Below, in pieces: positions 28,463 through 36,656 of a DNA stretch of 64,000 nt. Below the pieces are notes generated by a model. The model did not search any database. It was not told the DNA's origin and was given only the letters and a program-made list of their open reading frames with translations. The stretch is from Flagellimonas oceani. Its GTDB lineage: Bacteria > Bacteroidota > Bacteroidia > Flavobacteriales > Flavobacteriaceae. The position numbers were made by a program, and so were the translations under genes. The first letter of the stretch is position 1, and each line of letters begins with the position of its first letter. The DNA lies in contig NZ_CP049616.1 in assembly GCF_011068285.1 (NCBI RefSeq), positions 3,678,001 through 3,742,000 on the forward strand, in the 5' to 3' direction.

Positions 28463-29356
28463 ATGGGAAATGCTTCTTCTTTTACAATCAATCAATTAAG
28501 AGATTATTCCACTCTGTTTTCTAGAAATCAAGTCAAGTCATGGCTAAAGCAGGACTTTACCTCAATCTACAAAAAAATGAACAGGTACGATGAGGATTGG
28601 TTTGAGAATAATAATTCTTCGTTTTTGGAATACCTCAGGTATATCTATAAAATTCTTGAAAATAATTATCAAAATGAATATGTTTTCAAGAATAGCTTTT
28701 TAAATGAGATACTAATAAATGACATTATATCTGGAGATTCAAAAGTATTTTCCGAATTCAGAATCGGGAATGCCGTTGCAGACTTAGTGCTGTTCAATGG
28801 TACTTCCAAGGTCTTTGAAATTAAAACTGAAATGGATTCTGCCAAAAGACTGGACATACAGCTAAAAAATTATCGAACTGCTTTCAACGAAATCTATCTG
28901 ATTATACCTGAATCCAAATCTAAGGAATATACATACCTAGAGCAGGAAATCGGAATTATAACATACCAACCTAACGATTTAGAAAAGTTTAAAATTACTC
29001 GTAAAGCAACTTCAAATGAAACAGTGGACCCAAATGTTATTATGGAGGTCTTTCACACCAACGAATATAAAGGTTTGGTCCTGGAATATTTTGGCAGTTT
29101 ACCCAGAATGACCAGTTTCAATCAGTTTGAGAAATGTAAGGAGTTAATACTGCAGATTCCCAATCATATCCTCAACTCCTATTTTATTTCTATTATGAAG
29201 AGGAGACAAAAACAAGTAGCAATAGCCAAGAAGCACTATAAGGAATTTAATCAAATTAGCCTTGCTTTAAAGTTGACAACAACAGAAAGGAAAGAGTTAA
29301 TTGGTCTTCTGAAATCACCAATAAAGCAAACACCATATGTATTATCCACTGCTTAG
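28463..29356 (+). CDS. sce7726-family protein, PD-(D/E)XK nuclease-like (297 aa)
   Basis: I recognise it as sce7726 family by its layout and its partner sce7725. Residues 77-150 form a likely PD-(D/E)XK core: E98 in FSEFRIG, D107 in AVADLVLFNG, then E119-I-K121 in VFEIKTEMDSAKRLD, a D-x11-E-x-K pattern, followed by a strand (EIYLIIPE). The rest is helical, with a basic stretch near 239-255 (MKRRQKQVAIAKKHY). This predicts a DNA or RNA nuclease; activity is inference. It is the first gene of a three-gene operon and overlaps sce7725 by 20 bases. The region is AT-rich compared with the core chromosome. Confidence 0.8.
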   Translation: MGNASSFTINQLRDYSTLFSRNQVKSWLKQDFTSIYKKMNRYDEDWFENNNSSFLEYLRYIYKILENNYQNEYVFKNSFLNEILINDIISGDSKVFSEFRIGNAVADLVLFNGTSKVFEIKTEMDSAKRLDIQLKNYRTAFNEIYLIIPESKSKEYTYLEQEIGIITYQPNDLEKFKITRKATSNETVDPNVIMEVFHTNEYKGLVLEYFGSLPRMTSFNQFEKCKELILQIPNHILNSYFISIMKRRQKQVAIAKKHYKEFNQISLALKLTTTERKELIGLLKSPIKQTPYVLSTA

Positions 29357-30269
29357 AGCTCGCCAGTTTGAATTGATTGCATTAAGGGATTTAGCCAATA
29401 CTGGTGCTTCCCAAGGCTGCATTGTGCCCATATTGGAGCCCGTTAAGGAGTCTTTCAATAATCTAAAAATTGCCCTTACAACCTTTGCCAGCAGAAACCA
29501 ACAGGCAGTACTGCTAGTAAATCCTATAGTAGGGGATTTATATGGCGACCATGCACTTATACTGGACTATCTCCAACAAGGCAATTTCCCGGTAACCAGG
29601 GCATTTTACTATCGAAACAATACAACATATATTTTAGATTCGATTGAAGAATATAATCTGCAAAATTGTATGATAATCTGTCAAAATGATATCAATCCAG
29701 ATGACGTTCGATTTAAAGACTTGATTGAATCTGAGGCTGTCCAATTGATTGTCGTGGAAGACCCTGGGAGAAATAGGGCACTCGATAGGTATGTCAGGAA
29801 TTTAGACAAAACCTATATCCGACTAGATGATTTTTTTGAAAAACAACAGCGAAACAGTGATTTTTTAGATATCCAGGAACATCGTTTCTCAGAAGAACAC
29901 CTTCACTACTTGAATGAGAATTTTAATGGCTTTTCAGATTACACAGTACTGCCCAGTGAATATAGTGATAGCGGAAGTACTCCAAGAGCTGTAGTGATTC
30001 ACCTGACTTATATGAAGGGAGATAACCAAATCTGGATCAGACATTTTACATCGGACACCAACGATTCCATTGCAAACGTACAGGGAAAGTTTGCAGAGGC
30101 AGCTGAAAAAGCGGTTCAATTTTGTAGAGGAAATAATCTAAATAACGCCGCAATTGCCGAACTTGAGGATTATTACAATCGGCAACATTATCCAGGCCTA
30201 GGAACTGTAAAAAAGATTAGTTTAAAAAACCACTTACTTATTGTCCAAGACTACCTAAGTCACCATTAA
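29337..30269 (+). CDS. sce7725-family protein (310 aa)
   Basis: The N-terminus MYYPLLRARQFELIALRDL is characteristic of sce7725 and resembles the phage beta-family proteins (start MYxPxLRxRQxExxAL). Repeated alternation of strands and helices (AVLLVNPIVGD, NCMIICQND, VQLIVVEDPG, TYIRLDDFF) suggests an alpha/beta barrel. No catalytic motif is obvious. Its tight coupling to the nuclease-like gene (20-base overlap) and the 3-base gap to the RES-domain gene imply a complex or an inhibitor/sensor role. Function is not established. Confidence 0.78.
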   Translation: MYYPLLRARQFELIALRDLANTGASQGCIVPILEPVKESFNNLKIALTTFASRNQQAVLLVNPIVGDLYGDHALILDYLQQGNFPVTRAFYYRNNTTYILDSIEEYNLQNCMIICQNDINPDDVRFKDLIESEAVQLIVVEDPGRNRALDRYVRNLDKTYIRLDDFFEKQQRNSDFLDIQEHRFSEEHLHYLNENFNGFSDYTVLPSEYSDSGSTPRAVVIHLTYMKGDNQIWIRHFTSDTNDSIANVQGKFAEAAEKAVQFCRGNNLNNAAIAELEDYYNRQHYPGLGTVKKISLKNHLLIVQDYLSHH

Positions 30270-30272
30270 TCC

Positions 30273-31289
30273 ATGAAAGTTTGTCCAAACTGTTTTGCCG
30301 ATACCGAGCTAAAGTCCTTAATTTCTGCCTCTACAATGATAGGAGATTGTACTGTCTGCAACACAAAGGAACAACCCATTATGGATATCGATGAATTCAA
30401 GGACTTCTTCCAAGAACTAATAGATAATTACATCCCAACATCAGAGGGAGAAAACATCAAAAACAAAATCCAAGGCAATTGGAGCTTTTTTTCTGACCCT
30501 CAAGTGGCAGAAAGAATATTAAATTTTGTGATTCCCGAAATTGACACAGAAATATCCAATGCCAATAGTCCTGTTGAATACATCGAGGAAATCCTTAACA
30601 ATCATGGTTACTGGGAAACCCTGAAGAATGATTTAAAGTGGTCCAACCGCTTTTTATTAAATATAGAACAACTTCTCGATCTAGGGTGGGACGGTTTTTT
30701 TAATACACAATATAGGTTGACCCCTGAAACCTGCTTATTTAGAGCAAGAGTACACCACCAAAGTGGAAATGATGCCTATACTGAAAAAGATATGTATAGT
30801 CCCAAACGCCACTTTGCCAAAGGAGGGAGGGCCAATCCCTCTGGGATACCCTATTTGTACTTATGTGATAATCCGGAAACTGTCCTTTATGAAGTTAGAG
30901 CTTCCTACTTGGACGAGCTTAGTATCGCTTCTTTTCAACTTAAATCACATCATGAATTTGTAAATATTGTAGACTTCACTGAGGACACTCCATTGTTTCG
31001 ACCGGAAATGGTGAGAGAGACGATTATGGCCAAATTGTTGCGGGAAAGAATCAGTCAAGATTTATCCAAGCCTATGAGGCGTTATGACTCAGAAATTGAA
31101 TATATTCCCACCCAATTTATTTGTGAATTTATTCGAGTTTATACCGGTGCCAGCGGAATACGTTTTGCAAGTTCTTTGCACCCATCAGGTAAAAATATTG
31201 TGGTTTTCGACCAAAGCCTTATGGATTGTACAGTAGTTGACCTACATAAGGTAACGAAATTTAAGCTCAAAAGTAAGGAGGTAATCTAA
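30273..31289 (+). CDS. Zinc-ribbon + RES-domain protein, putative NAD+-degrading toxin (338 aa)
   Basis: An N-terminal zinc ribbon (C4, C7, C26, C29) is followed by a helical HEPN/RES-N-like region (about 40-150) and a RES domain (about 155-320). The three residues that name the family are present: R157/R159 in LFRARVH, E207 in VLYEVRA and S300/S301 in FASSLHPSG. RES toxins of Xre-RES pairs cleave NAD+. Here no Xre antitoxin is adjacent; sce7725/sce7726 take its place. In this setting the RES unit may be the killing effector of an abortive-infection system, which is inference. Confidence 0.82.
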   Translation: MKVCPNCFADTELKSLISASTMIGDCTVCNTKEQPIMDIDEFKDFFQELIDNYIPTSEGENIKNKIQGNWSFFSDPQVAERILNFVIPEIDTEISNANSPVEYIEEILNNHGYWETLKNDLKWSNRFLLNIEQLLDLGWDGFFNTQYRLTPETCLFRARVHHQSGNDAYTEKDMYSPKRHFAKGGRANPSGIPYLYLCDNPETVLYEVRASYLDELSIASFQLKSHHEFVNIVDFTEDTPLFRPEMVRETIMAKLLRERISQDLSKPMRRYDSEIEYIPTQFICEFIRVYTGASGIRFASSLHPSGKNIVVFDQSLMDCTVVDLHKVTKFKLKSKEVI

Positions 31290-31542
31290 ATACCTTAAAA
31301 AAAGAACATATCAGGTTCTCCTTCTATGGCTGGATTTTGATTCATTATTATTATCGCATTTTTTTGAACAAACCTTAATTACTAATATCTAACATAAAAT
31401 TCTTACATTTGTTTGTCACCCCCAAACACTTTGTTGATCAATTGGTTATCACGCTTCATGAGAGTAAATTATACTAGGTGTAGATTATAATCATAGAAGT
31501 AAAGAATTTGTCCTATGAACAAGTTCAGTGCACAATAAAAAT
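31290..31542. other. 253-base intergenic stretch without a recognised gene
   Basis: AT-rich. A short inverted repeat (AGAAC / GTTCT) follows the RES gene and is too weak to call a terminator. A TACATTTG (-7-like) lies at 31404-31411 without a good -33 partner. The promoter of the following module is probably here but cannot be placed. Confidence 0.4.
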
Positions 31543-32454
31543 ATGGAGATAAACTATTCTGCTTTTCTTTCTGTTCTAAGAGACGCTTTTCTAAAAGCAT
31601 TTGATTGGAATATTGGAAAATGGATTTCAACTGGTGGAGGATTTGGGTTTATCACAAGTTTAATCATTCCTTTTGGACAAGAGGAATGGGAATGGGAATA
31701 TACTACGGCCATAAAGTTTGGCATAATAGGTGTATTAGCGTTATACATTATTAGGTTTGTAGCTCTCTTTATCAAAGAGTCTCTTAAATATTTTCACTCT
31801 GTATACAAGGAGTCTACATATGGAAATGCGATAATATTATTACGCGACAGTTTTGCAGAGGCCCATTACTATAGAAAAACCCCTGGTTTTGAAGACAAGG
31901 AATTTATGAGTTCTATGATGATATTTTGTAATAACCTAAAAATATGTTTCGACGATATCACTAAATCAAATTGCTCTGTTTCTATAAAGGTTCCTATTAA
32001 AGACAAAAAAGTAGGAGAGCATACAATTCTTAAAAACTTGACTAGAGATCAATCACATAGTGCAAGAGACACAAAACAATATCAGGAAATTGAACATACG
32101 ATAATTGGAAATTCCGCATTTAGCAGTTGCCTAGACAGTGTATTGAAAAATCGTCCTAAAAAATATTATATCAACCATGACGTGAACAACGAAAATAATT
32201 ATAGAAATACTAGTAAAGAATGTTATACAGATGGTATTTTGCCATACAACAGTGAATTAGTATTTCCCATAGTCCCTTACAAGAAAGCTGACAAGGAAAA
32301 TTTTGACTGCCATGGTTTTATTTGTGTTGATAGCGATAAATCAAAAGCTTTTGATGAAAAATATGCCCCTGCCATCGTATCTGGTGTTGCGGATGGAATA
32401 TATGATTTAATTTTTCAATCCAATTCAGAATCAAATGGACAACAAAACGAATAG
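31543..32454 (+). CDS. Membrane protein with C-terminal GAF-like domain (303 aa)
   Basis: The ATG at 31543 is preferred to a GTG 15 bases earlier. Two hydrophobic segments (about 32-44 and 58-77) are followed by a cytoplasmic part. Residues ~230-298 look like the second half of a GAF domain (SELVFPIVPYKK, then CHGFICVDSD, then GVADGIYDLIF). It may sense a small molecule or cell state at the membrane. It overlaps the next gene by 20 bases and, with the STAS-like gene beyond, forms a small cargo module of the island. I do not recognise a named family. Confidence 0.65.
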   Translation: MEINYSAFLSVLRDAFLKAFDWNIGKWISTGGGFGFITSLIIPFGQEEWEWEYTTAIKFGIIGVLALYIIRFVALFIKESLKYFHSVYKESTYGNAIILLRDSFAEAHYYRKTPGFEDKEFMSSMMIFCNNLKICFDDITKSNCSVSIKVPIKDKKVGEHTILKNLTRDQSHSARDTKQYQEIEHTIIGNSAFSSCLDSVLKNRPKKYYINHDVNNENNYRNTSKECYTDGILPYNSELVFPIVPYKKADKENFDCHGFICVDSDKSKAFDEKYAPAIVSGVADGIYDLIFQSNSESNGQQNE

Positions 32455-32710
32455 TAAGACTTTTGAAATCAAAAAAATTACGGATGATGCTGTAATCTAT
32501 CAGCGGGTTTTTAGTTCAAATTCTAAAAAAAACAAAAGGAGTCAGGATAGATTAGCGAGTTCACCTACGGCTACTTTGCACACTATTTCATTAGATGAGT
32601 ATGAACATTTGAAAGCAATCGAGGTAGAGTTACTTGACGAGTTAAAGTTCAGAAAACCACAACAAAACAAAATTAAAAAGGCTTTTTTGTCATTTTTCGA
32701 GTTGGAATAA
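32435..32710 (+). CDS. Small conserved-looking protein of unknown function (91 aa)
   Basis: Very basic in the middle (SSNSKKNKRSQDR) and helical at the C-terminus (DEYEHLKAIEVELLDELKF). It has no signal peptide or membrane helix. The 20-base overlap with the membrane GAF-like gene implies translational coupling and a shared function. I do not recognise it. Confidence 0.65.
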   Translation: MDNKTNSKTFEIKKITDDAVIYQRVFSSNSKKNKRSQDRLASSPTATLHTISLDEYEHLKAIEVELLDELKFRKPQQNKIKKAFLSFFELE

Positions 32711-32829
32711 TTACATGTGCCTAGTAGCTAATCTATTTACACGAGTGATGCCGCCATCGAAACGTCTAAATACTATACTTCAATCTAATTTATTTGAAAT
32801 TTGAACATTGATTTTACTAAATTGCACTA

Positions 32830-33120
32830 ATGAAGACATTGATTTTGAAAGACTTGGTTAAAAACTCAAGTTCAGTTGATGAAGGCTTTGTTTTATTTGA
32901 TCATCTGAAAAATGCTTATTTGAACGGAGAAGTTATCCTTTTAGAGGTAGATTCCGATTTGGCGCTTTCTTCTTCTTTCTTAAATTCATCGATTGGTGCA
33001 TTTCTGGATGATTTTGGCTTTACCAACTTTCAAAAGACTGTTAAATTCAAAGGTTCTAAAAATCAGTTTGAAAGGTTAAAATCCTATGTAGAGAAGTACA
33101 GAGGGCTTTATCTAGCCTGA
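32830..33120 (+). CDS. STAS-like domain protein, DUF4325 type (96 aa)
   Basis: A compact alpha/beta protein: strand EVILLEVDSDLAL, then SSSFLNSSIGAFLDDFG, which matches the SxSFxNSxxGxxxxxFG core of STAS-like DUF4325 proteins, then FQKTVKFKG. These usually sit with a histidine-kinase-type ATPase or as a fusion to one. No such partner is adjacent, so the membrane GAF-like protein may take the role. It is separated from the previous gene by 119 bases. Confidence 0.7.
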   Translation: MKTLILKDLVKNSSSVDEGFVLFDHLKNAYLNGEVILLEVDSDLALSSSFLNSSIGAFLDDFGFTNFQKTVKFKGSKNQFERLKSYVEKYRGLYLA

Positions 33121-33174
33121 TTTTGATTTGAGACCTAACTAACGCGGCCCATAAATCAAATATATCCGATTGCG

Positions 33175-34938
33175 TTATATCATTTTTCTTACTTGAAAAT
33201 CTGCTTTCATTCTATCAATTACATATGTGGTAATTTTCCTTGAAAGATATCCGCGGATAATAAATAAACCAAAACGGCGTAGAGGTTTGTTCTTAAATTT
33301 CGAAAAGGCTTCTTTAGCAATCATTTTATTTACCCTCTTTTTAATTGAAGGTTTGATTTTATTAAAATAGGTAGGCTTTAGCTTCGGAAAATCATCTATG
33401 GTGTAATTATACGGGTTGGTCTCTCTGGACTCTTTGTCATCAATTAAATTAAGATCAGGAATAATCGGACAGTACGTTTTACCATTCTTCTTTAATCGGA
33501 ACATTTCAAAGGCTTCCTTCGAAAGATTCTTAAATAATGGATGTAGATTGTTTGGGTCGTACTCCAGCATTAAATAAGTCCTTAATAAATTTCTGGCATT
33601 GTTCCTGCCAAGGAAAAAGTCGTGCTTTCTGAATTCCACATCCAAAAAACCTCCAAACCCTCCAAGAGCAGCGCATGAAAGCGGTGGATGATTTTTAAGG
33701 ACGCCCCTTTTCTCCCATTTTAAAGGAAACACCAGCAATCTAAAATAGTCATTGAAAAAACGTCCCGAATGTTTAACCCTTACCTGCTCCCTTAAGGTCG
33801 TATAAAGCTTGGGGATAATTTGCCAAATAGTTTTCTGATATATGTTGGTAGAGGACCATCCTCCTGTTGCTTTTGCGGTATCCTGATTATAAAAATTAGG
33901 AAAGGGGTCTATCATAATTGTACCAAACATTGGTAGTTTAGAATTATAGGGGGGATTCATTTCTTCCAATGTATGAAGCACTTCTGAATAGGGCTCGTTA
34001 TTTATGGTGCCCCCATCCACATTGGTGAAATCAAAAAAATCCTCGTCCAAGTGTATTTTAATGGTCTTCCTATCCTTAATGGGCAAGCTCCTTAAAATAC
34101 AATTTTCAATATACTTATCTGATATTTTACCTTTGAAATGCCTTGGGGCCAATCCTATTGGAAATGCGCCTGTACCCTTTGTACAGAGCTTCAAGAGTTC
34201 CTTTGACCCTTGCTCATATGGGTTAAATTCAAGAAATACATCTTTATCCTTTTTCTGGTCATATTTTAGTTTGAAATGGGCCACTATTCTATGTTCGTTC
34301 ATGCGATGACCGGGTGAATAGGGAAAGTGGGCGGATGTAAAATTCTCAAAGTTCAACTCTACAGGTATTCCTCTTAAACTACACAAAGTGACCAAAACCC
34401 TTAGATCTTCCGATATAAAAGAGGGTCTCCCAGAGCTGTCATTACTTTTTTCGAACGAGTCGAATACTTTGTCCGCAATTTTGTCAATCGGGGAAGTGTT
34501 CAAAAGTGATGGGGTTCCTTCCGATTGACCTTCAAAATCATCCGTAAGGAGCATCTTCTCAAAAGTGTTCAATCCGTTCTGGTCATCATCCATAAGCACC
34601 CAGCTATCGTACAAGATATTTCCTGTGGGAACATCACAAGGGGTTCTAACCGGCTCAATACCTGAAAAGCTCGACAAGGCAGAAATCACACTTACCATTC
34701 CTCCGGCAGAGGCTCCACCCAAAACATCGATACAGACTTCATGGAGAGGCACGGCTTTCTCATACTTTGATAGTGGTTGACCCTCATTATGCTTTTCCAC
34801 AATTTTCTTCTTTTGAGCCTCCCAAAGGTTAAGTGCTTCAAAAACATAGTCCATAAAGCCAGCGGAGTAGGCTCCTGCGGAAACCGCACCCGCCATGGTT
34901 ATGCCTAAATGAAAGGTTATATCATCCTTCGATCCCAT
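33175..34938 (-). CDS. Patatin-like phospholipase (587 aa)
   Basis: The patatin core is visible: oxyanion region AGAVSAGAYSAG (about 16-27), nucleophile elbow GGASAGG with S77, and the catalytic Asp in VDGG (D308) of the Ser-Asp dyad. The C-terminal ~270 residues are an extension rich in aromatic and basic residues with a very basic tail (RRFGLFIIRGYLSRKITTYV), possibly for membrane contact. There is no signal peptide. It is the last gene of the giant-protein operon, 8 bases after the gene before it. It may attack membranes of the producer, aiding release, or of a target cell; in other contexts patatins are anti-phage effectors. Confidence 0.85.
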   Translation of the reverse strand: MGSKDDITFHLGITMAGAVSAGAYSAGFMDYVFEALNLWEAQKKKIVEKHNEGQPLSKYEKAVPLHEVCIDVLGGASAGGMVSVISALSSFSGIEPVRTPCDVPTGNILYDSWVLMDDDQNGLNTFEKMLLTDDFEGQSEGTPSLLNTSPIDKIADKVFDSFEKSNDSSGRPSFISEDLRVLVTLCSLRGIPVELNFENFTSAHFPYSPGHRMNEHRIVAHFKLKYDQKKDKDVFLEFNPYEQGSKELLKLCTKGTGAFPIGLAPRHFKGKISDKYIENCILRSLPIKDRKTIKIHLDEDFFDFTNVDGGTINNEPYSEVLHTLEEMNPPYNSKLPMFGTIMIDPFPNFYNQDTAKATGGWSSTNIYQKTIWQIIPKLYTTLREQVRVKHSGRFFNDYFRLLVFPLKWEKRGVLKNHPPLSCAALGGFGGFLDVEFRKHDFFLGRNNARNLLRTYLMLEYDPNNLHPLFKNLSKEAFEMFRLKKNGKTYCPIIPDLNLIDDKESRETNPYNYTIDDFPKLKPTYFNKIKPSIKKRVNKMIAKEAFSKFKNKPLRRFGLFIIRGYLSRKITTYVIDRMKADFQVRKMI

Positions 34939-34946
34939 TTGATTCG

Positions 34947-35270
34947 CTAGAGAATCAGTCCCTTTACAATATCCACCAACGTATTGACCACTTTGTTCTT
35001 GAAATGGCCCAAACTTATTTTGGAAATCCCTGCTTTTTCAAGTGCCTTCATGGTCAACAAATCCTTTTGGCTTTCTACCAACCATTGATAATCATCCAAG
35101 CTTATTTCCCCATTGGCCAACAGCAAGGTCCAACGCTCCAGTTTTACTTTGGAACCATTGACAAATTCGACAATGTCTTCCTTAGTCTCCTTTTTAAGTC
35201 CTGCATATTGATCACCCAATAACTTGACCAACGACTCCTTTAGTTCTTTAAAAATTTTATCAAAATCCAT
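34947..35270 (-). CDS. Small helical protein of unknown function (107 aa)
   Basis: Mostly amphipathic helix (DKIFKELKESLVKLLGDQY, then KNKVVNTLVDIVKGLIL at the C-terminus). There is no true membrane helix, so a classical holin is unlikely although the position between lipoprotein and patatin genes would suit a lysis helper. It is spaced 2 bases after the lipoprotein gene and 8 before the patatin gene. I do not recognise the family. Confidence 0.7.
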   Translation of the reverse strand: MDFDKIFKELKESLVKLLGDQYAGLKKETKEDIVEFVNGSKVKLERWTLLLANGEISLDDYQWLVESQKDLLTMKALEKAGISKISLGHFKNKVVNTLVDIVKGLIL

Positions 35271-35272
35271 AA

Positions 35273-35743
35273 TTATCGGTTATCTAATATGAATTGCATT
35301 ATACCATTCTCCGATTCTTTATCCTTTTTGCCCTCGTATCGGATAATCATGTCAATGGCCTCTGTTACCTGAGACTGTGCTTCGTTCAAAAAAACTTGTC
35401 CCAACTTTTCCTGTTCTTCCCATCTCTTTAAAAAACCACCCAAAAGGTTTTTGTCTTGATCGGCCAATAACCCCCACATTTCATAGGAAATACCATTGTT
35501 CGGCTTGTTCGCTTCATATACAACCATTTTTTCCAATTCTAGCTGTAATTCCTCAACCTCTTGTTCATAGCTTGAAAAAGGATTTGTTGCCTTTTTCATA
35601 AGGTTGGAAGCTTCCACCTTTATCTCAACTGCCTTTTGGAAGGAGTATTGGTCATATGGTGCCGTTTTTAGGGCATTGCATGATGACAAGAATAAGAGGA
35701 CTTGACCCACAATAAGGATATTCCGAATGCTCTTTGTTTTCAT
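35273..35743 (-). CDS. Small lipoprotein (156 aa)
   Basis: A lipoprotein signal (RNILIVGQVLLFLSSC; lipobox LSSC) is followed by NALKTAPYD. The mature protein is helical with coiled-coil character (EVEELQLELEKMVVYE). No acidic surface-export signal follows the Cys, so the periplasmic face is likely. It comes directly after the amidase gene; an endolysin-plus-lipoprotein order recalls phage spanin arrangements, but no matching inner-membrane spanin is visible. Confidence 0.75.
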   Translation of the reverse strand: MKTKSIRNILIVGQVLLFLSSCNALKTAPYDQYSFQKAVEIKVEASNLMKKATNPFSSYEQEVEELQLELEKMVVYEANKPNNGISYEMWGLLADQDKNLLGGFLKRWEEQEKLGQVFLNEAQSQVTEAIDMIIRYEGKKDKESENGIMQFILDNR

Positions 35744-35760
35744 TGATTTATGTTTTAGTG

Positions 35761-36357
35761 TTAGTATAATTGCTGTTTCACTTTTTTTATAGCTTCAACA
35801 TGATAGTGGGCTATTTGCGCCCTACCTTCCCTGGTCATTAAAAGAGTCTTGCATTCCTCTTCATTGTCCATAAAAAAGTTCTCCGTGAGAATTGCCGGCA
35901 TTCTTGTTCTTGTCAATACATAGAACCTACGTTCTTTGTCCAAATCCCCGTCCGAAAAATCTGTTCGTAGTGTCCTATCAGGAAACTTCTTTATAAACTC
36001 ATTCCCAAATATTGTGGCAATTTGATCACTCTTAGTATCTCCAAGCGAAGTAAATATTTCAGAGCCATGCCCTCCTCCTGCATTGGAGTGGACACTTAAA
36101 TAAAAACTTTCCGTTGGGGAATACTTATTAGCTCTGTTTACCCGGGTTTCCAAACGCACATCCCAATACTCGGGGGCTATATTTACATAGTTAATTTTTA
36201 ACTTCGTCAGCTCTTGAATGATTTGGTTAACAATCGCTCGATTGAATTCCCCTTCAAATAGCTGGGAGCCATCATTCCAAACAGGACTCCTTTTTCCCGC
36301 TGTTTGGTAGACCCCATTAATTATGCCTCCATGTCCATTATCGATTAATATGGTCAT
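35761..36357 (-). CDS. N-acetylmuramoyl-L-alanine amidase, Amidase_3, cytoplasmic/endolysin-like (198 aa)
   Basis: Zinc-dependent amidase that cleaves the bond between MurNAc and L-Ala in peptidoglycan. Zinc ligands are H9 (DNGHGG), E37 (EGEFNR) and H90 (YLSVHSNAGG); the catalytic Glu is E159 (LTENFF). The protein is only the catalytic domain with no signal peptide, as in phage endolysins. Housekeeping AmiC-type enzymes have signal peptides. Its place in the middle of the giant-protein operon suggests it lyses the producer to free cytoplasmically assembled products, or is carried by them. Confidence 0.88.
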   Translation of the reverse strand: MTILIDNGHGGIINGVYQTAGKRSPVWNDGSQLFEGEFNRAIVNQIIQELTKLKINYVNIAPEYWDVRLETRVNRANKYSPTESFYLSVHSNAGGGHGSEIFTSLGDTKSDQIATIFGNEFIKKFPDRTLRTDFSDGDLDKERRFYVLTRTRMPAILTENFFMDNEEECKTLLMTREGRAQIAHYHVEAIKKVKQQLY

Positions 36358-36404
36358 CTTTATAGATTTACTTTAATCAAAACATCATAAAAGGCCAGTA
36401 ATCT

Positions 36405-36629
36405 TTACGTATTATTTTCGAGATTTACCGCCCTTGTATTAAGATTGTTGTCTTGGTACTTTTCCGCTATTTTTTGACTTACTGCTCTCACTTCCCCTAT
36501 AGAAATAGCTTCTCCTTTTGCATCGATTTCTTCCTTCAGGGAAAAAATCATTTCCAATGTAGGTACATCAAAATTTCCGCCCAATGTGCGCAACGCTGCT
36601 GATAACAATTCCAGTTTTTTGGTATCCAT
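36405..36629 (-). CDS. Small helical protein, paralogue of the 61-aa protein (74 aa)
   Basis: MDTKKLELLSAALRTLGGNF and the following DVPTLEMIF match, nearly residue by residue, the start of the 61-residue protein encoded at 41971-42156; both then have E-KGE-GEV and a KYQ near the end. Helical and charged, without signal or membrane helix. Each copy sits after S74-type genes, which suggests a structural or chaperone role for those products. Function unknown. Confidence 0.75.
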   Translation of the reverse strand: MDTKKLELLSAALRTLGGNFDVPTLEMIFSLKEEIDAKGEAISIGEVRAVSQKIAEKYQDNNLNTRAVNLENNT

Positions 36630-36656
36630 ATAATATTTTATTTCTCTTAAATCAAT

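Noticed and set aside
33121..33174. Inverted repeat TTTGATTT / AAATCAAA between convergent genes as a terminator
   Set aside because: The arms are AT-only and the loop is long, so the hairpin would be too weak; left uncalled.
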